From: a bacterium
GTDB lineage: Bacteria > Krumholzibacteriota > Krumholzibacteriia > JACNKJ01
Length of the DNA: 64,000 nucleotides
NCBI GenBank assembly: GCA_024231955.1
Contig: JAAEPZ010000253.1
Location: 310,001-374,000, forward strand
Direction: 5' to 3'
Of this stretch, positions 56,542 to 64,000 are shown piece by piece; position 1 is the stretch's first letter; every line of letters starts with the position of its first letter. The position numbers and the translations under genes were made by a program. Under the pieces are notes generated by a model. It ran no database searches. It saw only the letters and a list, made by a program, of their open reading frames with translations, and was not told the DNA's origin.

Positions 56542-57723
56542 ATGAAACATGTGCTGATCCTACTGCCGGTCCTGTTGATTCTTTCGGTTGTTCAATCTTC
56601 CGGGCAGGATTTCGAAGAGCTGGAATTCGGAACCGACGCCACGTTCGAGGTCGCGACCTGGAATATCGAGTGGTTCCCGAAAGCGGGGCAAACAACTGTC
56701 GATTACGTTTCGCAAATCATCGAAGCTCTGGACGTGGACTTGATCGCCATGCAGGAGCTCGACGATACGGATGCGTTTGATCAAATGATGGACGGCCTCG
56801 CCGACCATGTCGGGTACTATGAATCGGGATGGTTTGCCGGGCTGGCCTATATCTACAATCCGGACGCGATAGTCATCAACGACATCTATGAGATCTATAC
56901 GACGGAGCCGTCCTGGAACACCTTCCCCCGCTCGCCGATGGTGATGGATCTGAGCTTTGAGGGCGAGAACATCATCGTGATCAACAACCACTACAAATGT
57001 TGCGGCGACGGCGTTTTGGATTACGGCAACACGTCCGACGAAGAGTATCGACGGTACCTGGCCAATGCGTTGCTGAAAGCGTATATCGACGCGTATCTGC
57101 CCGACGACAAGGTCATCCTGCTCGGGGATCTGAATGACATGCTGACCGACGATGCGAGCGACAACGTGTTCCAGATGTTGCTGGACGACACCGAGAACTA
57201 CCTGTTCGCCGATCTGGAGATCGAGCAGGGGAGCAGCGCCGACTGGTCGTATCCGTCATGGCCCTCCCACCTGGACCATATTCTCATCACCAACGACCTG
57301 GTCGATGCTCTGAATAACGACGGCTCCGCAGTGGCGACCATCAGGATCGATGAGCACTTCCCCGGAGGCTGGTACAATTACGACAACAAGGTTTCCGACC
57401 ACAGACCCGTCGCCATGAGGCTGGATTTTGAAGGTTCGGTTTCAGTCAACACGCCGGTTCCGGAGAGATTCGGTTTAACCTCCTTCCCCAATCCGTTTAA
57501 TCCCAAGACGGTCATCAGCTATGCGTTGCCTGAAGAGGGTTTCGTCAACCTGTCGATCTTCGATTCCAGGGGCCGGGAGATCGACGTGTTGGTCGACACC
57601 AAGATGGCTGGTGGCCAGCATAGTGTCGAATGGGACGCACGGCATCACCCGAGTGGGCTCTATTTCACGAAACTCACCAACAACGGATCCACAAGAACCC
57701 ACAAGATGATGCTACTGAAGTAG
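56542..57723 (+). CDS. Secreted endonuclease/exonuclease/phosphatase (EEP) family protein with FlgD-like sorting module
   Basis: FEVATWNIEWFPKAG, DLIAMQELDD, NNHYKCCGDG, VILLGDLNDM, SHLDHILITND, KVSDHRPVAM; SFPNPFNPKTVISYALP...HHPSGLYFTKL...THKMMLLK. Confidence 0.88.
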   Translation: MKHVLILLPVLLILSVVQSSGQDFEELEFGTDATFEVATWNIEWFPKAGQTTVDYVSQIIEALDVDLIAMQELDDTDAFDQMMDGLADHVGYYESGWFAGLAYIYNPDAIVINDIYEIYTTEPSWNTFPRSPMVMDLSFEGENIIVINNHYKCCGDGVLDYGNTSDEEYRRYLANALLKAYIDAYLPDDKVILLGDLNDMLTDDASDNVFQMLLDDTENYLFADLEIEQGSSADWSYPSWPSHLDHILITNDLVDALNNDGSAVATIRIDEHFPGGWYNYDNKVSDHRPVAMRLDFEGSVSVNTPVPERFGLTSFPNPFNPKTVISYALPEEGFVNLSIFDSRGREIDVLVDTKMAGGQHSVEWDARHHPSGLYFTKLTNNGSTRTHKMMLLK

Positions 57724-57771
57724 TGGTGATGTGTCGGGTTCCGCGGGTTCGCAGGAGCGGTTGGTACAAAG

Positions 57772-57798
57772 GGGACACACACCGATAGTGTGTGTCCC
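57772..57798. terminator. Terminator between convergent genes
   Basis: GGGACACACAC-cgata-GTGTGTGTCCC, perfect 11-bp stem. Confidence 0.7.
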
Positions 57799-57801
57799 AT
57801 A

Positions 57802-59265
57802 TTATTTCGTGAGGAGCATCTTGACGCCCCGCTGCTCCTCGCCGTCCACGCGCAAGCGGGCGAGGTACAGGCCCGAGGCGACGGGTCGTCCGGAGGCGTC
57901 GCGGCCGTCCCAACGGACGCTGTGCTCTCCCGCCTCGAACACCCCCTCCCCGAGAATGCGTACGAGTCGCCCGCCCGTGTCGAACACGACCAGTCGGATC
58001 GGCCCGCCTTCAACGAGCGTGAAACGGAGCGTTGTCGAGGGGTTGAACGGGTTGGGGTGGTTCTGCGCAAGGGCGATTCGCGGCGCGACCTCCGGCGGAA
58101 CCGTCGTCAGGTCATGCCACTCGTAGGCGCCCATGTCCCCCCGACCGTTATGGATGCGCGGCAAACCCGCAAGATCGAGAAACGGCAGGCCGAGACCCGT
58201 TGTGTCGGGCAGCGCCGCATCGATGCAGGGCGATCCCTCGGCCAGGGAGAACGGGTGATCCCCCGTTCCCACGAAGAGCGGATCCTTATCGAAGACGCCC
58301 AGGCCCGGCCAGGCGTCGCCGATATCGCCGTAGGTGGTGTAGCGGGATTTACCGTAGAGGATCGGGGTCGGTTCGAAATAGAGCGAGGCGTTGTCGCGGA
58401 GGATGCCGCCGTGGAATTGGGGCTTGGACTGGTGCGCGTATATGGCGACGGCGGGGTCGTAGACGGACGGATTGCGGTCCACGTTGCCCGTCACCGTGCA
58501 GAGGTAGAAGCGGGGATAGGCGTCCACGCAGTGAATGGCCGCGCCGCCGTTGAAGGCCACATTGCCCGTGATCAGGCAGCCCGCGAAAAACGGGTTGGCG
58601 TAGTGGGTGCAGGCGACCGCTCCACCGAAATCGGCCGCGTTCTCGCGGAGGATGGTGTTGACGACCTCAAGTTTACCGAAGCCATTGATCTGCAGCGCGC
58701 CGCCGCGACAGGAGTCGCCGGCGTTCTTGGCGTGCTCGATCACGCAGTACTCCAGCCGGGAGGCGGCGTTGGTCTCGCGGGTGAAGGGGAAGCGTAGTCC
58801 CGCCCACGCGCCGACAGTCGTGGAGTCAAAGGCGAAGGCGTGCGGCTTGGCGCTGTCGAACCGGACCGGAGCCTGCGGTTCGCCCACCGCGAGGAGACGG
58901 CCGTGGATCGACAACGCATACCAATCCTGGAACTCCACCAGTGTGCCGGCGGAGATGGTCAGCGTGACACCGTCCTCTACCGCGACATCGGCGTGAACGC
59001 GGACGGTGTCTGCGTCCCAGATCGTGTTGATTTCGATGTCGGCGAAGACATCCAGACGCGCGTCGCGGGCGAGGTTCGCGGTCACCGGCGGCGCGCCGGA
59101 CTTGGCGGTCGACGGCAGGGCGACCGTTTCGCAACCGTAGCCCTCGGCCGGCGATCCCGGCTGCAGGCGGTAGTCCCCCACCGCGGGATCGCGGAGCTCA
59201 GGATCGATGCCGATGATGTTATTGAAGGGTGGTTTCTCGGCGCCCGGCCAAGAGACTGGTAGTGT
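57802..59265 (-). CDS. C-terminal part of a beta-helix surface protein with FlgD-like module; probably the 3' half of a disrupted gene
   Basis: The open frame extends past the listed start (GTG at 59181) to an in-frame TGA at 59266-59268, encoding WPGAEKPPFNNIIGIDPELRDPAVGDYRLQPGSPA. No signal peptide. C-terminal NHPNPFNPSTTLRFTL...WDGRDASGRPVASGLYLARL...KMLLTK. Confidence 0.7.
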   Translation of the reverse strand, partial: TLPVSWPGAEKPPFNNIIGIDPELRDPAVGDYRLQPGSPAEGYGCETVALPSTAKSGAPPVTANLARDARLDVFADIEINTIWDADTVRVHADVAVEDGVTLTISAGTLVEFQDWYALSIHGRLLAVGEPQAPVRFDSAKPHAFAFDSTTVGAWAGLRFPFTRETNAASRLEYCVIEHAKNAGDSCRGGALQINGFGKLEVVNTILRENAADFGGAVACTHYANPFFAGCLITGNVAFNGGAAIHCVDAYPRFYLCTVTGNVDRNPSVYDPAVAIYAHQSKPQFHGGILRDNASLYFEPTPILYGKSRYTTYGDIGDAWPGLGVFDKDPLFVGTGDHPFSLAEGSPCIDAALPDTTGLGLPFLDLAGLPRIHNGRGDMGAYEWHDLTTVPPEVAPRIALAQNHPNPFNPSTTLRFTLVEGGPIRLVVFDTGGRLVRILGEGVFEAGEHSVRWDGRDASGRPVASGLYLARLRVDGEEQRGVKMLLTK

Positions 59266-59277
59266 TCAGCCGTAGGG

Positions 59278-59928
59278 TCAAAGGAAGGTAAAGTGGGTCA
59301 TGGGATCGATGTTGAGATTACGATCGGAGTGCCAGGACCAGTTCTCCCTCGCCTCGGGCGGTGCGATGGTGATGCAGAAGGTCGCGCCGGTGCCGGTCGG
59401 CATCCAGTCGGAGGGCATGCCGGAGAATATGAGGAAGTCCCTGCCGGTATCGACGACATCCACGATGAGGTTGCGTTCGAGCACGATGCCCGGTCCCGCG
59501 TTCCGGGCGCGAAGGGCGTAGTCGTGCGGGCGGTAGAACGTGATGTTTCTCGCCGAGCCGGTCGGGTGCAGAGCGAACGGATGGTAACCGCGCCAGCGGA
59601 TGCCGCCATTCAGAATGACGCAGTCGTCGATGTCGAGCCGGTTGTTGCAGTAGGAGACGCAGATCTGCCCACCCTGCAGGTCGAGGATTGCGCCGTTACC
59701 GACGATGCGGATATCCTCGCCGGGCGGGCCGTTCGGCTTGTCGCTGAATGGCATGAAGATGGGACCGATGAGCAGCCCGCCGGTGTAGACGACGCCTGTC
59801 TCAAGCTCCACCCAGCGGTCGTAGCCGTTCGCCGGACCGGCGGACTGGACGACTTCGCGTAGTGTGATACCGCCGGCCAGGACGGGCCAGAGAAGAAGCA
59901 GCAGGGTGATCGGCAACAGGCGGCGCAT
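59278..59928 (-). CDS. N-terminal part of the same beta-helix protein (signal peptide present)
   Basis: MRRLLPITLLLLLWPVLAGG signal; beta-helix-like sequence; ends ...NIDPMTHFTFL-TGA. Same frame as the downstream ORF, with TGA at 59278-59280 and 59266-59268. Confidence 0.65.
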   Translation of the reverse strand: MRRLLPITLLLLLWPVLAGGITLREVVQSAGPANGYDRWVELETGVVYTGGLLIGPIFMPFSDKPNGPPGEDIRIVGNGAILDLQGGQICVSYCNNRLDIDDCVILNGGIRWRGYHPFALHPTGSARNITFYRPHDYALRARNAGPGIVLERNLIVDVVDTGRDFLIFSGMPSDWMPTGTGATFCITIAPPEARENWSWHSDRNLNIDPMTHFTFL

Positions 59929-60080
59929 GGGTCCCGTATCCGCTGAAGTGGATGAGTGGCGAAGCATCGAGTTTAACATGAGGATTTGCCTAAGCTCAAC
60001 AAGAGTCAGTGGGCGCATGGCATTCGGATAACGCAAAAGGGCCTGCCTCGCGGCAAGCCCATGAATTCAATCTCGTTGCA

Positions 60081-60124
60081 GGTACGCCGCCAGGGACTCG
60101 AACCCCGGACCGCCTGATTAAGAG
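60081..60124 (-). tRNA. Truncated tRNA 3' half (anticodon loop to acceptor 3' end), probable att site
   Basis: Minus strand CTCTTAA-TCAGG-CGGTC-CGGGG-TTCGAGT-CCCTG-GCGGCGT-ACC: 7-nt anticodon loop, 3' anticodon stem, variable loop, T arm and 3' acceptor strand. The next 5 nt (GGCGT) do not pair with TCAGG, so the 5' half is missing. Anticodon would read CTT (Lys). Confidence 0.75.
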
Positions 60125-60375
60125 ACGCCTTAACACTATAACCGACAACACGTTACAACTCACAACAGCAACAATGACGAGGGTTTACGAAGCTCTCTTT
60201 GTTGGGGCGTGTTGTCGATTATTGCCGTTTTTGAAAGCGAAGTGTGCCACCAGTGTGCCATGGATTCAGCTTAAAGTCCCCCCAGGTGGTAGTCGAACCA
60301 AGGTTCCTTATGGAGGGTCCCTCTCACTCTGACGATATACCATCCAAAGCCTTGAAAGCTGCTTGCAGGTCATTC

Positions 60376-60963
60376 TCACACCTCCAGGATCAGATTCATG
60401 CCTTGGCGGACAAGCTCACGGTTGAGGTCTTTCAAGTCGCCGGTGAAGCGTACGCCCATGAAACTAGACCCGGGGCAATCCCCCTCAACCAGGTGGAGAC
60501 CGAGGTGGTGGCACATTTCCGCGTCCAGACGATTGTGAAGCCAGATACCCTCGGCCCACTCGGAACCGCAACGTTCCTGGCATTCGTAATCACCGAGACA
60601 CTCGACATCGATAATTTCGTCCAGCCATGACTGCACCTCCTTCTCTGTCCACTCGTACGCTTCGTCACATCCATGTTCGACTATGCAGTCACGGACGTCT
60701 TTCCGCATGCGCTCCTCACTATACTGATCGGTCAGATACTCGCGGTGTGTCGGCAATTCGATGCTGCCATAGTCGAAACTCGGGTCGACGATGTAGCCGT
60801 CCTGCAGCGCTAGCGTCATCGGTTCGGCCTGTGGACGCGCGAACTCCTCGGCGGGCCAGGGTGCGCCGTCACCGAGGGCAAGGGTGGCCGCCGATACCGT
60901 ACCCAGAACGATAGCGAGGAACTCGCGGCGGTCGATCTCTTCAAGGGTGTATGTCTTACTCAT
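60376..60963 (-). CDS. Island protein with Tat-like N-terminus, unknown function
   Basis: MSKTYTLEEIDRREFLAIVLGTVSAATLALG; Cys-containing body. Start overlaps the upstream gene's stop (ATGAGTAAG). Confidence 0.5.
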   Translation of the reverse strand: MSKTYTLEEIDRREFLAIVLGTVSAATLALGDGAPWPAEEFARPQAEPMTLALQDGYIVDPSFDYGSIELPTHREYLTDQYSEERMRKDVRDCIVEHGCDEAYEWTEKEVQSWLDEIIDVECLGDYECQERCGSEWAEGIWLHNRLDAEMCHHLGLHLVEGDCPGSSFMGVRFTGDLKDLNRELVRQGMNLILEV

Positions 60964-61696
60964 TGTCGCCACCCCCATTTTCCGCGACGATGCGGGCCTT
61001 GGTCTCCCACCGCTGTTTAACAAACTCGCGCAGTTCGTCGGGTCCACCTTTTCCACGGCAGTATCCGCAACCGAACTCATTCGATTCGGCTCCTATCATG
61101 ATCGTGTGGTTGGTGCCGGGACAGGTCGCTTCCCAATGGATCGGCCCCGTACCCGTGGGACGCGGATGCAGCCCGAGTTCTCGGGCCGCGACCACAATGG
61201 GTGCATTCTCGTAGGTCCTGGCTTTTGCAGCGTTGGCCTTGAGTTCGGCTTCGAGATCCACGAGCATCTGTTGGAATGCGGGTTTGTCGATAAGTCCCCC
61301 CTTCACAAACCTGTTCGGCCACTTGAAGCCGTGGTTGCCGCGAACATGGATCTCCAACATGCGGCGGGCGGCATCGGCCTTGTCCCCGTCGGCCTGTGCG
61401 GAGAAAACCCGTTTGCACTCCTCGGCCAACCCGCTGATCACGGCGGGATGGGTGCTTTCGACGAACCCGTCCCGATTGATCACATCGAGACCGAAGGCCA
61501 TCCAGAGTTCGTCGCGCCCTTTGATGCGACGCAGGTAGAGCACCTCGAGCATGTCGCAGATCTGGACGACTGAGTCATAGGCGCAGATGAACTCGAGCCT
61601 GGCCGGCAAGCGCGGTTTGCGCTCGTCATGACGAACGAAATCCTCGGCTAGGGGACGTTTACGGGAATCTTTTCGGTGGGTTTGCTTGGTGCTCAT
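60956..61696 (-). CDS. Island protein of unknown function with zinc-ribbon-like motif
   Basis: CPGTNHTIMIGAESNEFGCGYCRGKGGPDELREFVKQRW; overlaps the downstream ORF start by 8 nt. Confidence 0.5.
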   Translation of the reverse strand: MSTKQTHRKDSRKRPLAEDFVRHDERKPRLPARLEFICAYDSVVQICDMLEVLYLRRIKGRDELWMAFGLDVINRDGFVESTHPAVISGLAEECKRVFSAQADGDKADAARRMLEIHVRGNHGFKWPNRFVKGGLIDKPAFQQMLVDLEAELKANAAKARTYENAPIVVAARELGLHPRPTGTGPIHWEATCPGTNHTIMIGAESNEFGCGYCRGKGGPDELREFVKQRWETKARIVAENGGGDNE

Positions 61697-62158
61697 TGCG
61701 CGACCTCCAGGTCACGCAACAGGAACCCGCGCCGAGCGCGGCGGAGATTCTATTCGGGCAGGGCCCGCGCATCGTCCGCGTAGTTGCGGACAGCCACCTT
61801 ACCTCTCCGTGGCAGGTTGGCAGACCCCCGGACCCGGGAGCCGTTCCTGATGCATGCGATATTATTGCATTCCAAGACAGTTATGGCAACCCTAACTTGA
61901 ATGCAATTTGGGCGTTATCCCTCGACTTGAGGAACATATCTGAAAAGCGTAGTATCCGTGCAGGTACTACTACGATCGATCTTCTGAAAGAAGGGAGTCG
62001 ACCATTCCTGATTAGAGATGACATTGTTCCAATAGATGCGTAGTATGTGTTTTAGCTGCGAGAAAACCCTCTGAAATTGCTAGATACCATGTAGTACGGA
62101 TAGCTGGATAAGCAGAATCTCCCTAATGCTATCTACGAAATAGCGAGCGAGCAAATTT

Positions 62159-63421
62159 ATGAACCGCACCCATTTCCATAGCAAAGCATTGGATGTACTG
62201 AATATACATCCCCAACTGACAGATAGTCGAAGAGAAGAGCTGGATGCCTCCATCAGTCACTGGATACAGTCTCCAGGGATCGACCTACCTCTTTTGACAA
62301 AGGCGATGCAAAAGAAGCTGTTCGGGCTGGCGAACTCAGACCTGACCTCTGATGATGGCATCTGCCGAATCATCGAATCAACTCGGCCCTACCAAGCTCT
62401 TATCCCCTTCAACTTTGAGGACATTCCCTATCCTCCTCCTGAGAAATGGGACTTCACTTTTATCGATCTGTTTGCTGGGATCGGTGGCTTTCGCCTCGCT
62501 TTTCAGGAAGCCGGAGGGAAGTGTATATTCACGAGCGAATGGGATAAGTACGCCAAGAAGACCTACGAAGCCAACTATGGCGAGTATCCATACGGGGACA
62601 TCTGTCGAATTCCTAAAAGAGACATCCCTGATCATGACATTCTTTGCGCAGGGTTCCCTTGTCAGCCATTTTCCCTCGCTGGGGTATCCAAGAAGAACTC
62701 TCTTGGTCGAAAACATGGCTTCGACGATGAGACTCAGGGTACACTCTTCTTTGAGATCAAAGAGATCCTCCGAATAAAGCGGCCAAAAGCGTTTTTTCTC
62801 GAGAACGTTAAAAACCTCATCTCTCATGACAAGAAACGTACTTTCGAAGTCATTCGGCAAACATTGGAAGACACTCTCGGCTATGTAGTGAACTGGAAGA
62901 TTGTTGATGGTTCGGAATGGTTGCCCCAGCACCGGGAACGGATCTTCATCGTAGGGTATGATCCCAAACAGATCTCAATTACAAAAGAGAAGATCATCAT
63001 CCCGGATAAACCACAGGATGGATACACTTACCCAGAGTTGAAGACGATTGTCCAAAAGAAAGTTGATAAGAAGTTTACCCTTGGCCTCGGAACATGGGAT
63101 ACCCTTAAACGACATAAAGTTAATCATGCCGCCAAGGGCAACGGGTTCGGTTATGGGCTTCATAATATGCCTATCAAGAAAGGGACTATTACACGGACAA
63201 TTTCAGCCCGTTATCACAAAGATGGAGCAGAGATTCTGATTGAACAGAAAGGGGGAAATCCTCGCCGACTCACTATCGAAGAGGCCATGCAGCTACAGGG
63301 GTATGACCCTGCTAAGTTCATCTTTCCCGTCTCCAATACACAGGCGTACAGGCAGATTGGAAACAGCGTTGTCGTGCCCGCAATTGCGGCTTGTGCGAAG
63401 GAGATGGTGAAAAACATTTAG
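62159..63421 (+). CDS. DNA (cytosine-5) methyltransferase, Dcm/EcoRII-like
   Basis: FIDLFAGIGGFRLAFQEAGG (motif I), GFPCQPFSLAGVSKKNSLGRKHGFDDETQGTLFFEI (IV), FFLENVKNL (VI), QHRERIFIVGYD (VIII), YRQIGNSVVVPAIAA (X). Confidence 0.95.
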   Translation: MNRTHFHSKALDVLNIHPQLTDSRREELDASISHWIQSPGIDLPLLTKAMQKKLFGLANSDLTSDDGICRIIESTRPYQALIPFNFEDIPYPPPEKWDFTFIDLFAGIGGFRLAFQEAGGKCIFTSEWDKYAKKTYEANYGEYPYGDICRIPKRDIPDHDILCAGFPCQPFSLAGVSKKNSLGRKHGFDDETQGTLFFEIKEILRIKRPKAFFLENVKNLISHDKKRTFEVIRQTLEDTLGYVVNWKIVDGSEWLPQHRERIFIVGYDPKQISITKEKIIIPDKPQDGYTYPELKTIVQKKVDKKFTLGLGTWDTLKRHKVNHAAKGNGFGYGLHNMPIKKGTITRTISARYHKDGAEILIEQKGGNPRRLTIEEAMQLQGYDPAKFIFPVSNTQAYRQIGNSVVVPAIAACAKEMVKNI

Positions 63422-63496
63422 TTGGCAGTTGCCCTTATTCGTGGCACTGCAGAATAGTTCTGCAAAAGTAGAACCAAGGAAACGGGGGCATCCAAA

Positions 63497-64000
63497 ATGG
63501 TGGCAAGACCGGCAATATTCAGTTCAAGCAGATCGCGGGAGCTATCTGTGGATGCTCTGCTATCCGTGTTTCAGGATTTCGATTGCGACAAGGTAATATT
63601 CAAACGCCTCACACCGAACGACAACAGTAAAAATCAGCCGTACTTCGGCAGTCATCTTACTGACTTGTCTTTCCTTCCAATTGGACAAGTCGAAGCATCC
63701 GATTCTACCTCCCCAAAAAAACCATCACGGAACAGAGGGCCAAAATTCACAGCTAGGTTTCCGTTTTCATGGATTGACTCAGCTGGAACAGAGTACCCTG
63801 CCCCGAATTCCAAACTGATCTACTACCCTCAATATCCAGAGATCCGCCTTTCCGGATTTCTGCAGGGCTGCCCGATCAACGCAGATGGTTGGATGGACCC
63901 GACAAAGCAAGGGCGCTCCAAAGGTCGAGTGCTCGTCCTTGGAATTTCCAGCTCCAAGAGAACTACTTTTGGTTTCTTTGCAGCCCCTGATTCAAGAATT
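63497..64000 (+). CDS. Start of an MvaI/BcnI-type restriction endonuclease (runs off window end)
   Basis: Not in the ORF track. ATG at 63497 is open to the last base: MVARPAIFSSSRSRELSVDALLSVFQDFDCDKVIFKRLTPNDNSKNQPYFGSHLTDLSFLPIG...FSWIDSAGTEYPAPNSKLIYYPQYPEIRLSGFLQGC. LxPNDNSKNQPY and the APNxxLIxYPxYPExRxSGFL region are typical of annotated MvaI/BcnI-family proteins. Directly follows the methyltransferase. Confidence 0.75.
   Translation, partial: MVARPAIFSSSRSRELSVDALLSVFQDFDCDKVIFKRLTPNDNSKNQPYFGSHLTDLSFLPIGQVEASDSTSPKKPSRNRGPKFTARFPFSWIDSAGTEYPAPNSKLIYYPQYPEIRLSGFLQGCPINADGWMDPTKQGRSKGRVLVLGISSSKRTTFGFFAAPDSRI

Noticed and set aside
60009-60332. 107-aa ORF with GTRTPDRLIKRRL
   Set aside because: This peptide is the familiar spurious translation across a tRNA 3' end; I interpret the region as a tRNA fragment instead.
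61696-62043. 115-aa plus-strand ORF between island gene blocks
   Set aside because: No domain, no convincing RBS, and it spans the apparent composition change; could be real but not supportable.
1-64000. CRISPR arrays, rRNA genes, transposase/IS elements, intact tRNAs
   Set aside because: None seen by eye in sequence or ORF translations; only a truncated tRNA 3' half was found.

Overview
The window is a GC-rich bacterial chromosome segment followed by the edge of an AT-richer genomic island (about 60.08 kb to the end). Many secreted proteins end in a FlgD/Por-like C-terminal module (NPFNPxTxI ... WDGRDxxGxxLxSGxYxxRL ... K-hydrophobic-LLK/R). With LVIVD propellers and beta-helix proteins, this suggests an uncultured FCB-type lineage; that taxonomic reading is inference. 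Main content: a partial anti-sigma-like gene and a DUF4097-like gene; a four-ATPase tandem UvrA-family protein lacking the UvrB-binding insertion in both halves; a DUF418-like membrane protein; a series of surface or secreted proteins (beta-helix/lamin-tail, BNR-like, subtilisin, LVIVD propellers, EEP nuclease); DUF6754-like, abhydrolase-TPR, HflK/HflC and EttA genes; and an Ig-like lipoprotein. A roughly 10 kb redox operon (DRTGG, NuoE, NuoF, NuoG-like, NfnA, NfnB, DRTGG-like, HATPase, divergent [FeFe]-hydrogenase-like protein) lies at 33.1-43.0 kb. It is followed by two beta-helix proteins sharing a short C-terminal tail (W-S-x-L-K-x-[IL]-Y), an S9 peptidase, a membrane Ser/Thr kinase and an uncharacterised three-gene cassette. 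At the right end, a tRNA 3' half cut at the anticodon loop marks an island carrying a C5-cytosine methyltransferase and the start of an MvaI/BcnI-type restriction endonuclease that the ORF track missed. The observations I rank highest are the redox operon with the altered H-cluster motifs, the tandem UvrA2-like protein, the short C-terminal tail, and the beta-helix gene split by two in-frame TGA codons. All family calls come from reading motifs; no database search was run.
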